From positions 62,001 to 126,000 of the forward strand of contig JAFZQI010000041.1 of NCBI GenBank assembly GCA_017620475.1: a DNA stretch of 64,000 nt, given 5' to 3'. Shown piece by piece: positions 7,918 to 18,340 of the stretch. The DNA comes from Clostridiales bacterium. Its GTDB lineage: Bacteria; Bacillota; Clostridia; Saccharofermentanales; Saccharofermentanaceae. The position numbers and the translations under genes were made by a program. The notes beneath the pieces are model-generated. The model was not told the DNA's origin, did not search any database, and saw only the letters and a program-made list of their open reading frames with translations. The first letter of the stretch is position 1. Every line of letters starts with the position of its first letter.

Positions 7918-9669
7918 TTAGTCCATCTTCTCCCCGGCCATATAGATGGCACGTCCGATCTGGCCGGCGATGAATTCACCGGTATTCGTGATCGACTTAT
8001 CCATCTGGCACACCAGGAACCCATAGTAATTCTGACGATAAAAGATCGGAAACGTCGCTGATTCTTTACACTTCTCCGGAAGCTCGACCCGGTGGTACAT
8101 CTCACCGAGGCGTCCGGCACGGCGTTCTTTCGGAAGCACGTACAGTTCTCCTTCTTTTGTCACGGCACAAAGACGGATATATTCCGGGAAGATATCTTCA
8201 TCGCCCTCCTTGAAGGGTACAGGGTTGTCGAAGAAGAAGAGCGCGGAGTTCTTCAGTCCAAGCTTGTTGAACCGTCCGATGATCTCCTCAAAGTCCGCAT
8301 CGCCCAGGCCGGAGAAGTCCGTAATATCGACCATGTAGTCCTGGAGATTCTGCCGGTATGCGACCAGATCACTGTTGCTCGACACAATGTAATCAGCCTG
8401 GGATGCAATCGCACAGTCACGCATGTAGGTGAAAAGGCGGTTGATATAGACATTACTTCCGGCGCTGTTTGCACTCTGGGCAATATTGACGCTCGCCTGA
8501 AGTCTCATGATGCTTTTGACGAGTTTACCCGCGTCCGTATAATCCATGGCGCCGTTTTCAAAGAAGATACGGATCATATCCTTCGCTTCGTGGAAATCCT
8601 CGACACTCATATACTGCTGCTTGAGTCCCAGAAGGATCATGGAGATGAATTCCTTGAAGAGACGTTTGAGATTAACGGATTCCCGGCTGATATGTTCATA
8701 GCGGTAACGGTAGAAGCAATCATCGAACATACGATAGATGAAGTCCGTATCGATGTTATGCATCTCCATGGTGGTATATTCATACATCTCATAAGGGAAA
8801 GATTCTCTTCCGTAAAGACATGTCGGAATCTTGACGGACTCGACCCTCTCCCCGTTCATCATGCTGATCAGGAGTTCCAGGGATTTCCTTCCGAGCGTTG
8901 CTTCACCCGCACCGATGGAAGAAAGTGTAGGGATCATGCGTCCGGCCATTTTCGTGTTGTCAAAGCCGAATACCATAATATCCTTACCCGGAACCAGTCG
9001 CCGTCTCGCCATCTCCTCATAAAGGCCTACGGCCACGGAGTCATTGACACAGAAGATCGCCTGAACATCCGGATTACGGTCCAGAAGGATCTTCGCCTCC
9101 TCCTGCGTATTGACGGACATTTCCGTCGGGACATAATTCCGCTCTTCGAAGGTAACGCCTCCATCACGAAGCGCCTGAATATAGAGATCTTTACGCTGAA
9201 GGGAATCGAAATTATCCGCACGTCCACCCATCATGCAGAACCGGGAGAATCCATGCACATTGATCAGGCAATCCACAGCTTCCTTGATCCCCTGGGCATT
9301 ATCGTAGTTTACTGAAGTGTAGCCATTGATCTCACAAACGGAAAAGACGATTGGTATGTCGATATCCGTTTTGAACCTTCGGTCCACCATTTCCCGGCTC
9401 GGGTCTGTCATACTTCCCAGGCAGATGATCAATCCGTCAAAACGGCACCGCTTCTGAAGCTGATAGATGGCATTATAGGTCGTAAGATACTTGTGATGTC
9501 TCTCGTCCTTATCCTTCGTCAGGTCGAACTGTCCGGAGATCACCACGAGGTTATAGTTTTTATGCTGGCGGATACCGCTCAAAACATTCTGGAAGATTTC
9601 TTCCGCAAAGTCCGTATAGATGTTTTCCAGGATCAGTCCGATCGTCTTCTTGCCGCTATTTCCGATCAT
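7918..9669 (-). CDS. LacI-type periplasmic-binding-fold sensor with GAF-like C-terminus, no DNA-binding domain
   Basis: 583 residues. Residues 1-285 are a complete LacI/GalR-type periplasmic-binding domain (TIGLILENIYTDFAEEIFQNVLSGI; FDGLIICLG; AIFCVNDSVAVGLYEEM), but the family's N-terminal helix-turn-helix is absent. A helical linker (290-400) follows, then a C-terminal domain (about 430-580) ending FPIFYRQNYYGFLVCQMD that looks GAF-like. No GGDEF, kinase or HTH output is visible and no signal peptide, so it is probably a cytoplasmic sensor acting through a partner. It lies 15 bases after a FIST-EAL gene with a GGGGAGG ribosome binding site, suggesting the partner is that cyclic-di-GMP enzyme. 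Confidence 0.8.
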   Translation of the reverse strand: MIGNSGKKTIGLILENIYTDFAEEIFQNVLSGIRQHKNYNLVVISGQFDLTKDKDERHHKYLTTYNAIYQLQKRCRFDGLIICLGSMTDPSREMVDRRFKTDIDIPIVFSVCEINGYTSVNYDNAQGIKEAVDCLINVHGFSRFCMMGGRADNFDSLQRKDLYIQALRDGGVTFEERNYVPTEMSVNTQEEAKILLDRNPDVQAIFCVNDSVAVGLYEEMARRRLVPGKDIMVFGFDNTKMAGRMIPTLSSIGAGEATLGRKSLELLISMMNGERVESVKIPTCLYGRESFPYEMYEYTTMEMHNIDTDFIYRMFDDCFYRYRYEHISRESVNLKRLFKEFISMILLGLKQQYMSVEDFHEAKDMIRIFFENGAMDYTDAGKLVKSIMRLQASVNIAQSANSAGSNVYINRLFTYMRDCAIASQADYIVSSNSDLVAYRQNLQDYMVDITDFSGLGDADFEEIIGRFNKLGLKNSALFFFDNPVPFKEGDEDIFPEYIRLCAVTKEGELYVLPKERRAGRLGEMYHRVELPEKCKESATFPIFYRQNYYGFLVCQMDKSITNTGEFIAGQIGRAIYMAGEKMD

Positions 9670-9684
9670 TCGCGCGCCTCCCCA

Positions 9685-12309
9685 TCAGACTTCCGGAATA
9701 TCGATGTCCGGAGAAGGCTTGGAGAACAGATACCCCTGTGAGTAATCGACGCCGTAGCTGACGACCTTCTCCTGAATGTCTTCATTCTCAACATATTCTG
9801 CCACGATGCAGATCGTCTTACTGGCCAGTTCTTTCCAACCGGAGATCAAGGCCACGATCGCCTCCGAATCCTTGCTGATACAGCAGTTACGGATGATCGA
9901 GCCATCGATCTTAAGGAAATCCGAATGGATACTCAAAAGGTGCTGCAGATTCGAAAAACCGCTTCCGAAATCATCAATGGATACCATACCGCCCAGATCA
10001 TGAACCCGGTCCACAAAGGCCACCAGTTCATTGTAATCGTCGATATCCTCATTCTCCAATATCTCAAAGATGAACTGCTCCGGATAACGCACCTGCGAAA
10101 GACTGTCGAAAATAAGATCCAGTATCTCTTTATTCTTGATATCACGGACACCCAGATTGATGCTGACACTATAGCCTTCCACATAGCGGAAGCGGTCGAA
10201 AACTTTACGGATCATGATCTTCGACATCTCGTCATAGAGCACTCCGAAGCTTCTGGCAATATCCAGGAAACTGTTCGGGTAATAGACCTTCCCTTCCTCA
10301 TCCATCAGCCTCATCAGCGATTCATAATGAAGGATGCGTTTCTCCTTGTTGTCGTAGATCCCTTGGAAATACGGGATCACTTTATCATTGGCGATCGCGT
10401 AGTTGATCACATTGATCATGTGATAGCGCTCGCGGATGCTTTCCTCATCGATGTTATCCTCCAGCGAAGCATCGCAGACATAGAACTGCATGTTCTTGTT
10501 CATCATGAACACTCGTGAGGAATTATATGTCGGCCACAGATTCTCCGTCGTACATCCATCGATCACGCAGAAGATCGGAACGATCGCAATGAAGTCTTCC
10601 GAATACTCGAAAAGCTCTTTCTGAAGCGTTTCCATATCCTTCTGGAATGTCGACAGCGATACGCGGTAGGATGGCTCGGCGATCGCCACCTGCCAGCCGT
10701 CCAGCACATACGCGTGATATTTCTTGGACCGAGCATAATTGAGGCACTTGCCGACATAGTTCTTATACGTAAGATCGATCAGGTGCTCAGAGAACACACT
10801 CTCCATCTCAGCTTTCTCCAGTACCGTGATAATACATACCCGATCGTAGCCGCGGAGCTTGATATCCATATTCATGGCCGCTTCGTTCGGAACTTCCTCA
10901 TTCTCGGAATAAAGAAGTTTTCTTTCACAGTCCTGAACGAAAGCGCGGAGCCTGTCGGCATTCTCCATGCCGCTGTGCGCTTCAAGTTTGCCTTCCACTT
11001 CCATCAGGAAATTGAGCAGTACCTCGTTATCTTCCATCAGAGACTCCGTATGCGTAAATGCATAGGGATTGAATTCCTGCGTGAAGGGTTTCTCACCCAT
11101 GACCGATACGACAAAAGTACTGTTCGCGAACGTATTTCTGCCGTTAACGAAAGCGATCTCCCCGGCCATGACGCAGCCGCAGGCATTGGAGTTCTCGTAA
11201 GCCGACAATTCCCACTTCACACAGTTGGTATAGAACAGGGATCGGGCAAGGCCCGTATAGGCGAAAATGGTCTCGGCCTTCTCGAAGTTCTCGATCCGTC
11301 GGAAAAGGCCGCGGTTATCCGCCACGATCTTGCCGTCATAAATGAATGCACGGCGCACCTTTCTCCCCGGCCGGATGGAGTAATCCGCACGAAGATAGTC
11401 CCTTCTCTCCGCCGTATCCAGATCTTCCCGGATAGCATACTCCTGGGCGTTCTGCGGATCATTCTTCGGAAACATCTCCTGAAGTGTCGTATTCTCATTA
11501 AAGTGGATCAGGATCGGGATCTCCTCGGTATCCGAAAAGACATACGGGAACAGCGTGACCAGCTTCGGGTGTTCCTTAAGGATATTATTCAATCCCAGCT
11601 GGAAGGTATCGAGAGCATCATTATCGTTGATCTTCAGAATCGCTGACTGGAACGTGTCCGTGATCTCCGATTCCTCTCCAATGACCTGTACGCCGCTTGC
11701 GTATGAAACGAAACTCTCCAGTTCCGTTCCAGAGAAGGCCGCCAGAAGGATCGCATGGTCAGACCACCCGTTTTCGTTAAAAACGTACCCGTTTTTAACG
11801 GAATCATCCTGGGACGTCTGCGGACGGGACGCCACGCCTCCGATCATCGGAATGCCCGGGAATGTGTCATTGCACTTGTCCACAAATGTGTACATATCCA
11901 TATATCTTCCGGCAATCACCGTCAGAAGAAGTTTCGTATCATCGGAAAGGAGTTCCTGCTTGATCTGACCGCAAAGAAGCTTCGGCGGCATCGCCATACC
12001 GCTCTCTCCGTCTGTAAAGGAAAGCATATCCGAGCGGATCCTTCCCTCATCCATGATGGTTACGGAAACAACACACTGATTCTGTGCATAACGGCCCCAG
12101 TTGATGACCGCAGAAGTACTGGTTCCGAAGATGACCGCTTCCGGAACGATACCCTTGATAAATTTGGCGAGGTCCACCGCCTCATCGGCCAGATGGATCG
12201 CTGTATGTATACGGATCAGGATATCTCCCTTCTTGGAAGAGAGATTCAACTGTCGTAAAGTCTCTGAAAGCCTGGCTTTCGAGATGTACTGAAAGTTCCA
12301 AGTAAACAT
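9685..12309 (-). CDS. FIST sensor - EAL cyclic-di-GMP phosphodiesterase
   Basis: 874 residues from the ATG at 12309, chosen because GGGAGG lies about 10 bases upstream. Residues 1-380 match FIST-N/FIST-C small-ligand sensing domains (KGDILIRIHTAIHLADEAVDLAKFI; GWSDHAILLAAFSG). The last 250 residues are an EAL domain with the key residues present: YESLMR, INLG, FEILEN, DDFGSGFSN, LKIDG, AEYVE and SQGYLFSKP. The signature motif reads ESL. A middle region (about 440-620) may be a degenerate signalling domain. It probably hydrolyses cyclic-di-GMP in response to a small molecule and is co-transcribed with the downstream sensor protein. Confidence 0.87.
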   Translation of the reverse strand: MFTWNFQYISKARLSETLRQLNLSSKKGDILIRIHTAIHLADEAVDLAKFIKGIVPEAVIFGTSTSAVINWGRYAQNQCVVSVTIMDEGRIRSDMLSFTDGESGMAMPPKLLCGQIKQELLSDDTKLLLTVIAGRYMDMYTFVDKCNDTFPGIPMIGGVASRPQTSQDDSVKNGYVFNENGWSDHAILLAAFSGTELESFVSYASGVQVIGEESEITDTFQSAILKINDNDALDTFQLGLNNILKEHPKLVTLFPYVFSDTEEIPILIHFNENTTLQEMFPKNDPQNAQEYAIREDLDTAERRDYLRADYSIRPGRKVRRAFIYDGKIVADNRGLFRRIENFEKAETIFAYTGLARSLFYTNCVKWELSAYENSNACGCVMAGEIAFVNGRNTFANSTFVVSVMGEKPFTQEFNPYAFTHTESLMEDNEVLLNFLMEVEGKLEAHSGMENADRLRAFVQDCERKLLYSENEEVPNEAAMNMDIKLRGYDRVCIITVLEKAEMESVFSEHLIDLTYKNYVGKCLNYARSKKYHAYVLDGWQVAIAEPSYRVSLSTFQKDMETLQKELFEYSEDFIAIVPIFCVIDGCTTENLWPTYNSSRVFMMNKNMQFYVCDASLEDNIDEESIRERYHMINVINYAIANDKVIPYFQGIYDNKEKRILHYESLMRLMDEEGKVYYPNSFLDIARSFGVLYDEMSKIMIRKVFDRFRYVEGYSVSINLGVRDIKNKEILDLIFDSLSQVRYPEQFIFEILENEDIDDYNELVAFVDRVHDLGGMVSIDDFGSGFSNLQHLLSIHSDFLKIDGSIIRNCCISKDSEAIVALISGWKELASKTICIVAEYVENEDIQEKVVSYGVDYSQGYLFSKPSPDIDIPEV

Positions 12310-12428
12310 GCGCCTAATCCCTCCCGCACATGACTTATGGGGCATAACCCAACAAAATAATTATACATCGGTCGGAAGTAGATTTCACCGTCTCGCGCAA
12401 AAAGATTTGATAACATTCTGTGAATGAA

Positions 12429-14897
12429 TTAAGAAGAAATCTCTTTCATAATCGTGCTCGCCCGGTTCTGAATACTGCGGCTGACTTCCTCAGTGCTTTT
12501 GTCGCCGGCAAAATAGGCCGAGGCCTCTTCCCATACGATATTCATGATGGTCGGATTCATGAGTACCGGCGTCGTTACCTGTTCGATCAGCGTATTGAGA
12601 AGCAGTACATCCAGGTCTGAAAGCGGAGCATGCCCGATCATATCGAGGTCTCCGCCATATTTCTTGAGGTCTTCCTCGTATTTCTCCATATCCATCTGCA
12701 TTGACGCATCCTCACTTTCGCGGCAGATACTGATCCCCCGCATCGAGTTTTCACGAAGATTCTGTGTCTGCACTTCCGGAGACAGAAGGAACCGTACGAA
12801 ATCCCACGCCTCATCCTTCACCTCGGAAAAAGCCGAGATCGCCACTGACATCTCTGCCTTAGCCGAGATCCCCGACCCATTCGTGGTCGGCCAGCCGATG
12901 AAAAGGCGGTTCCCCCTGCAAAGGTCGGTGTATCTTGCCAGTTCCGCAAGACATGTGACGCGGATCGGAACCATGGCGGAAAGCCCGTCCTGCATGATCA
13001 TATCCGCCTGACTGTGATGTGTCCAGCTGTCATACTCATCGAAAAGCGCTGTCAGCTGATCGTCACTGACCGTGGTCTTACACTTCCCGGCTATCTGAAG
13101 GATCCTTCGGAAAGCATCGGAATCGAAGTTCACCATGCCGGAAGAATAATCCACAAAAGTGTTCATGTCATGGGACAGAAGTGCCATCAGCACTTCCATG
13201 GAATCATAACTGAAATTCAGAAACGGCGATGCCTTTCCGGAAAGGAAATCGATCTTTTCTTCGAACTCCTCACATGTCCAGCCGGAAACATCCCCCAGCA
13301 AGTCCGGGTTTCCGACCAGAAGATCCAATTCGAGGGTCATCGGGAGCTGGTAAAGCTTACCGTCGACCTCGAAGGCACGAAGAATATTGTCATAGTACCG
13401 GTTTCGGTCGATCCCGTTCTCCCCATCGATATAGGTATTCAGATCGACCAGGAGCTCATCAGTATCGAATTGCCCGAACTCTGAAAAGTTCAGAAGAATA
13501 TCCGGACCGGTCCCCGAACGCATCGCCAGAAGAACCTGATCCGCCGAATCCCCGAGGACCTTATCGTAGTATGAACCTCTGAAAGTCAGACCTGTCGGCT
13601 CCAGCACGACCCGCGACTTACTCTCGGGGGACGTGTTATATTCGATGATCCTGCGCCGATAACTGTTATAGATGCCGTTGATCCCCACCCGGATGATCCG
13701 TCTTCCCGCGTAGGGATTAGTCTTTTCCTTCTGAAAATGACTGATCCGCAATGATTCTTCGCCATCATCATCCATATTCATATCCGCAATGTAGAACTCT
13801 TCTTCCGACAACGTCAGTACGAAAGTGCGCTCGCTTTCGTATATCGGAAGGGAATCCGTATCATTCCAGGTCATTACCATCTCCGTCGTGCCGTCCGGGT
13901 CATTTCTTCGGATGCCCTCGCTGTTTCCAAGATCATAGAAGATCTCTCCCGATTTCAACGGCTGCCTGAGGTATCCAAGCTGATGATCATAATCAATCAC
14001 CGGCTTCAAATCGCCTGTATCGGGATCGATCTCCTGAAGACAATCATGAACGGTCGATCCGGTTTCCGTATATTTGACATCGTAATAATGTACATAGCAC
14101 TTCCCGTCACGATACAGCAGACCGTAACATTGATTGACCAGCGGGTTTTCCTTCACGATTTTTCCTTCGGAATCGACGATTATCAAAGTCCAGTTCTCAG
14201 CCAGCGCATAGGTTCCGTTTCGAAGACAGGTTATACTTCCTGCGTAAATATCTTTGGTGGTTTGAATAGATATTTTTTTCTGTCTTGTCCCGTCCAACCC
14301 GAAGATGACGATCTTATAGGAATACTTCTGATCTGCCTTGCTAAAGCTCTCCAGAAGTGTCACCAGCTGTCCGTCTTCCGATGATGTCATCGCACGGACC
14401 CTCTCTTCACTGTCGATATCCAGAAGACCTTTTGCCACAAAAGTCCCGTCGTACTTGAAGAAAGCGATTCCGCCTTCTGCATAGTCATTGAACATAGCCT
14501 GAAGCTCATACATCCGCTGCAGATCCTCCGGATTTCGGGGATCAAGATCATACATCTCCTCATCCCTGGCCTGAAGCTGATCCTCAGGAATCTCATAGAG
14601 AAGACCATAGGTAACGGCCAAATATGTATCTTCGGAAAACAGATCACCGTATGTGATGACGTCGACTTCTCTATTCGGATCAGTCGGAATCAAGGCATCC
14701 ATCGTTTCACAGGAAAAATAAGGGGTACTCCCCAAAACATAGTCCGATTGCAAGGCTGCCGCCCCGCCACCGGACGGATCTGCAACATTACCGGATTCAT
14801 CGGTCAATGGCGCCGTTTTCTTGCAGGAAGACATAGAAAACAGCATGGCTGTGATCAGGATCATTGAACTAAAACGGCATCTTTTCTTCGAATCCAT
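12429..14897 (-). CDS. Beta-propeller-like / solute-binding chimeric lipoprotein (paralogue 1)
   Basis: About 822 residues from the ATG at 14897; a GTG six bases upstream is an alternative. The signal peptide ends in a lipobox (MSSC). Residues about 60-400 contain repeated beta-strand units with YDGTF, LDGT and DSEGK turns, suggesting a propeller-like sensor. From the NPYAGRRIIRVGI segment onward the protein is a family 1-type extracellular solute-binding domain (DGKLYQLPM, EAWDFVRFLLSPEVQ). No permease or ATPase gene is adjacent. Two paralogues lie at 33.9-38.9 kb and a fragment at the left edge. The substrate is unknown; sugar or oligosaccharide capture is the family norm. Confidence 0.82.
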   Translation of the reverse strand: MDSKKRCRFSSMILITAMLFSMSSCKKTAPLTDESGNVADPSGGGAAALQSDYVLGSTPYFSCETMDALIPTDPNREVDVITYGDLFSEDTYLAVTYGLLYEIPEDQLQARDEEMYDLDPRNPEDLQRMYELQAMFNDYAEGGIAFFKYDGTFVAKGLLDIDSEERVRAMTSSEDGQLVTLLESFSKADQKYSYKIVIFGLDGTRQKKISIQTTKDIYAGSITCLRNGTYALAENWTLIIVDSEGKIVKENPLVNQCYGLLYRDGKCYVHYYDVKYTETGSTVHDCLQEIDPDTGDLKPVIDYDHQLGYLRQPLKSGEIFYDLGNSEGIRRNDPDGTTEMVMTWNDTDSLPIYESERTFVLTLSEEEFYIADMNMDDDGEESLRISHFQKEKTNPYAGRRIIRVGINGIYNSYRRRIIEYNTSPESKSRVVLEPTGLTFRGSYYDKVLGDSADQVLLAMRSGTGPDILLNFSEFGQFDTDELLVDLNTYIDGENGIDRNRYYDNILRAFEVDGKLYQLPMTLELDLLVGNPDLLGDVSGWTCEEFEEKIDFLSGKASPFLNFSYDSMEVLMALLSHDMNTFVDYSSGMVNFDSDAFRRILQIAGKCKTTVSDDQLTALFDEYDSWTHHSQADMIMQDGLSAMVPIRVTCLAELARYTDLCRGNRLFIGWPTTNGSGISAKAEMSVAISAFSEVKDEAWDFVRFLLSPEVQTQNLRENSMRGISICRESEDASMQMDMEKYEEDLKKYGGDLDMIGHAPLSDLDVLLLNTLIEQVTTPVLMNPTIMNIVWEEASAYFAGDKSTEEVSRSIQNRASTIMKEISS

Positions 14898-15101
14898 ATG
14901 CACAGACTTCTCTGCCACCTTCCTGCGTAATCTCCCCTCCTTCAGATCTTCTTCCGACCTCAGGGGCTCACTTTCATTATAGAGGCCGTAAATTGCAATG
15001 CAATTACAAATCGATGAAACCCGGCATAGAAATCCGCATAATTGGCCTCTACGAACCATGCATCACGTGTCTCTTTGAACCATGATCAAGTGCCGCTTCA
15101 T

Positions 15102-15146
15102 GCAGCAGACCCGCAAATCTGAATAGCAGTTTTGCGGGTCTGTTGC
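15102..15146. terminator. Long inverted repeat between solute-binding and ABC exporter genes
   Basis: GCAGCAGACCCGCAAA (15102-15117) pairs with TTTGCGGGTCTGTTGC (15131-15146) with one G-T position and a 13-base loop. It lies 68 bases beyond the stop of the ABC permease on the minus strand, so it may end that transcript, but there is no T tract on either strand. Confidence 0.5.
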
Positions 15147-15213
15147 ATTGGTTTGAGACTACGCCTGTCTCATAATGTGGAGTGGTGAATCAGGTTTAGG
15201 AGGGTACTTTTAT

Positions 15214-17610
15214 TTACTCCACATTCTTAAGCGCGTCAGCAAGCGGGATATTCTTAATTCGTTTCATGTCGAAGAACGCCACGATCGCGTAGGACACGAC
15301 AAGGATCATGATCATCTTGACGATACCAAACGGGCTGATGTAGATGTCGAACCAGCCGTTCATGTTGTTCATGTAGAGCCGGAAGACGATGGCCAGTCCG
15401 AAGATCGCCAGCGCCGCAGTCAGGATCGCACTGACCACTACGACCAGAGATGTCAGGAGGACATAGAGACTGTTGATCTCTCCGTTCTCGTAGCCCAGCA
15501 CCTTGACCATGGAGATGGAGGTACTGTTCTTTTCGATAATGATCTTGGTCAGGAGATACATCATCAGGACCGCCATGATCAGGCATACGTAGGCGATCAT
15601 GTCCATCATGTCGCCCATGGAGTGGTCAAGCTGTGTCGCGATGCTCATGACGTCTTCCAGTGTTACCACTGTGTAGATGTTTTCATAGTCGATATCCGAG
15701 ATCGCCTGGGACGACAGGTATCCGGTAAAAGCGCCTTCGTCATGCTGGAATATTTTGTTGAAATTGTCTCGCGGCATGAAGACGCAGAGTGCGCCGTCGT
15801 AGTCGTAGATTCTCTTGATGACAAACTCGTAGGACTTGTCCTCGTACTTCTCCTTCAGCGTGAAGGTATCCCCTTTTTTGAGGTTGAACTTCTTCGAATA
15901 CGGTGAAGAGATCCAGACCTCATTTCCGGCCAGGGCCTCTGTGATCTTCATGTAGCGGCTGCCCTCCGAGTAGCCGTATACGCTGATCTCCTCCCCTTTA
16001 TGTGCACCATCCACGGTCTGAAGCGAAGTGACCGAATACTTCTCTGCGCTTTCTTCCGAGGTCTCGATGACATTCCCTTCTTCATCCTGATAACCTTTCA
16101 GGATGTACTGGTAATTGCAGAGCAGATTCTCGTCCATCGAAGCCTTATAGTGATCGATGGTCTCCGGAAGGCCGATAGAAAAGGCCAGAAGGAGCATAAC
16201 AAAGGCAATGCCGCAGAAGAGAACGATGTACCCACCGGCATTATCCATCAGGATACGGAGACGGAAGCGTTTCAGGAAGCTCCAGGACGGAAGGCGTCTG
16301 GCCTTCTTTCTCTTTGAGGTAGAAAGGTCGCGGCGCAGGAAACGAAGCGGCGACAGACGGAGTTTCCTGTAGATCACGAAGAAATTCACCACCGCCATGA
16401 GGATGGTCGGCATAAAGGTAGTAATCAGGAACGCATCAATGTTCCACAGCGTTTTGTATGTCGTAAGGCTGTAGGACTGGTAGTACAGGGCCACCGCCAC
16501 ATCCTTAAAGAGTGTGTAACCCAGGGCATTTCCGGCAATGGATGCCAGAATGGTTACGATGACCGGCAATAGCAGGTAGTGTCTGAGGATCTCGCCCCGG
16601 GTGTATCCGGTGGCGCGGAGTGTTCCGATGACTGCCGCCTCACTGGTGATGGTATTGCTTGTCGTGATGGCGAAGATGAAGGCCAGCACGGCAATGAAGA
16701 CATACACCAGGATCGAGACCATGGTCTTATCTCCGCCCATGTCTTCCGGCGCGAAATGAAGTGCCTGGTTGGCATATTCCGGAACATAATCAACGAGCTC
16801 ATTGAGGCTGTCGAGCCGGTCTGCCAGCAGCATCATGGCCTGCGGGTCGTCTTTCAGTTTCTCGGCTTCGTCCTTGTTGTCTGTGTAGCCGCCGGTAGCC
16901 GCCAGAACCGCCAGGCGCTCCATCAGCTTATCGGACAGTGCTTTTTGCGCGGAAACATCGGCAGGGGGAGTCACATACTGGAAGGCATACTGATAGATGA
17001 TGGTGGCAGGCAGCGCCTCCCAGCCTTCCTCGGTCATAATGGCGATATCAAAGTCAACGGCGTTGAACATGAAGTCGGAGTTTTTCTTGTAGAGCGTGCT
17101 GTAGTCCGACGAAGCGATCAGGCCGGAAACCTGGAGCGGTGTGCCGCTGAGATAGATCGTATCGCCGACCTTGATTTTGTTGGCATTGGCATGGTTCTGA
17201 TCGATGGCGATCTCATTTGTTTCTTTCGGGAATTCGCCCTTCATGAGACAGGCCTTATTGACCTCGGTGCGGATCTTAAAAACGCGGACCGTCACGTCTT
17301 TTTCTTCAGAAGCCTCTGCACCGTCGGTCTTCTTCTCCGTCAGATCCTTGTAGAACTGCTCGTACAGGCGGATGTCTTCCGGCATCGCATCAAGAAGGGT
17401 CTGTGTCGGCTTCTTCTTCAGGTCGAAATGCCCGTCCTCGATACTGTATTTCTCATAGGTCTCATCAATGGCGGCCATCATACTGTCGTTCCCGACGATG
17501 TATCCCGATGCCAGCGCGATCATGAACACCATCAGAAGGAAGAGCACGAAGTACTTCTTCCAGTCCTTCCGGAGTTCCCGGAAGAGTCGTATTGTCAGTG
17601 GATTTTTCAT
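15214..17610 (-). CDS. FtsX/MacB-like ABC transporter permease
   Basis: 798 residues from the ATG at 17610 with a GAGGA ribosome binding site. An N-terminal membrane segment (about residues 15-35) is followed by a large extracytoplasmic region, then a cluster of three membrane helices (IAVLAFIFAITTSNTITSEA near 305-330 and two more), a second N-anchor-like helix near 470, another extracytoplasmic domain and three C-terminal helices. This is the two-FtsX-domain layout of Clostridial exporters of the LolCE/MacB type. It works with the ATPase 19 bases upstream. It probably exports a peptide or lipid-linked substrate, or acts as an envelope mechanotransmitter. Confidence 0.88.
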   Translation of the reverse strand: MKNPLTIRLFRELRKDWKKYFVLFLLMVFMIALASGYIVGNDSMMAAIDETYEKYSIEDGHFDLKKKPTQTLLDAMPEDIRLYEQFYKDLTEKKTDGAEASEEKDVTVRVFKIRTEVNKACLMKGEFPKETNEIAIDQNHANANKIKVGDTIYLSGTPLQVSGLIASSDYSTLYKKNSDFMFNAVDFDIAIMTEEGWEALPATIIYQYAFQYVTPPADVSAQKALSDKLMERLAVLAATGGYTDNKDEAEKLKDDPQAMMLLADRLDSLNELVDYVPEYANQALHFAPEDMGGDKTMVSILVYVFIAVLAFIFAITTSNTITSEAAVIGTLRATGYTRGEILRHYLLLPVIVTILASIAGNALGYTLFKDVAVALYYQSYSLTTYKTLWNIDAFLITTFMPTILMAVVNFFVIYRKLRLSPLRFLRRDLSTSKRKKARRLPSWSFLKRFRLRILMDNAGGYIVLFCGIAFVMLLLAFSIGLPETIDHYKASMDENLLCNYQYILKGYQDEEGNVIETSEESAEKYSVTSLQTVDGAHKGEEISVYGYSEGSRYMKITEALAGNEVWISSPYSKKFNLKKGDTFTLKEKYEDKSYEFVIKRIYDYDGALCVFMPRDNFNKIFQHDEGAFTGYLSSQAISDIDYENIYTVVTLEDVMSIATQLDHSMGDMMDMIAYVCLIMAVLMMYLLTKIIIEKNSTSISMVKVLGYENGEINSLYVLLTSLVVVVSAILTAALAIFGLAIVFRLYMNNMNGWFDIYISPFGIVKMIMILVVSYAIVAFFDMKRIKNIPLADALKNVE

Positions 17611-17629
17611 GTTTCTGTCCTCGTTTATG

Positions 17630-18340
17630 TCACCAGTCAAGTTCCATCGCGGAGATTTTGTGGTCGTTGGTGATGTTCTTTCTCACTTTGCCGTCGCGGA
17701 GCTTGATGGTGTGATCCGCCATCTCGGAGATGGCGTTGTTGTGTGTGACCATAATGACTGTGTTCCCGTACTTCTGGTTCACATCCTCGATTAGCTTCAG
17801 GATCTCTTTGGACGTCTGGTAATCCAGTGCGCCCGTCGGCTCATCGCACAGGAGGATGTCCGGATTCTTAACAATGGCACGTCCGATAGAGGTTCTCTGC
17901 TGCTGGCCGCCACTGAGCTGGTTTGGGAGCTTATAGCGGTGCTCCCAAAGGCCCAGTGTTACGAGGAGGTCGTCCATGTCGAGTGGCTTGTCCGAAAGGT
18001 ACGCGCCGACTTCGATGTTTTCTTTTACGTTCAGGTTCGGGATCAGGTTATAAAGCTGGAAGACATAGCCCAGGTGCTTTCTCCTATAGCGCGTCAGTGC
18101 TTTTTCATCCATATCGCGGAGCTTGTCGCCGGCGATGGCAATGTAGCCTTCGTCCGCCTGATCGATACCGCCGATGATGTTAAGAAGTGTGGATTTGCCG
18201 GAACCGGACGGCCCGAGAAGCACGCAGAACTCACCTTTTACAACGGTGAAGTCCATGCCGCGAAGGACCTCAGTCTTGCTGTCCCCTTCGCCAAAGGATT
18301 TGTGAATGTCTTTTACTGTAAGAAATGTGTTTTCGCCCAT
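17630..18340 (-). CDS. ABC transporter ATP-binding protein (LolD/MacB type)
   Basis: 236 residues from the ATG at 18340 (GCGAGGTT ribosome binding site), preferred to a start 39 bases upstream. Walker A GPSGSGKST (residues 43-51), Q-loop, signature LSGGQQQR, Walker B ILLCDEPTGALD and the His switch TH are all intact. The LPNQLSGGQQQRTSIGRAIV segment is typical of the LolD/MacB/FtsE group. It energises the FtsX-like permease that follows. The gene is preceded by a near-consensus promoter overlapping an inverted repeat (18521-18558). Confidence 0.92.
   Translation of the reverse strand: MGENTFLTVKDIHKSFGEGDSKTEVLRGMDFTVVKGEFCVLLGPSGSGKSTLLNIIGGIDQADEGYIAIAGDKLRDMDEKALTRYRRKHLGYVFQLYNLIPNLNVKENIEVGAYLSDKPLDMDDLLVTLGLWEHRYKLPNQLSGGQQQRTSIGRAIVKNPDILLCDEPTGALDYQTSKEILKLIEDVNQKYGNTVIMVTHNNAISEMADHTIKLRDGKVRKNITNDHKISAMELDW

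Noticed and set aside
8092..9315. Long plus-strand open frame opposite the LacI-fold sensor
   Set aside because: It is antisense to a well-supported gene; translation is His/Ile/Asp-rich without recognisable motifs.
16579..17673. Plus-strand open frame of 364 codons opposite the FtsX-like permease
   Set aside because: The minus-strand permease has membrane topology and operon context; the antisense product has none.
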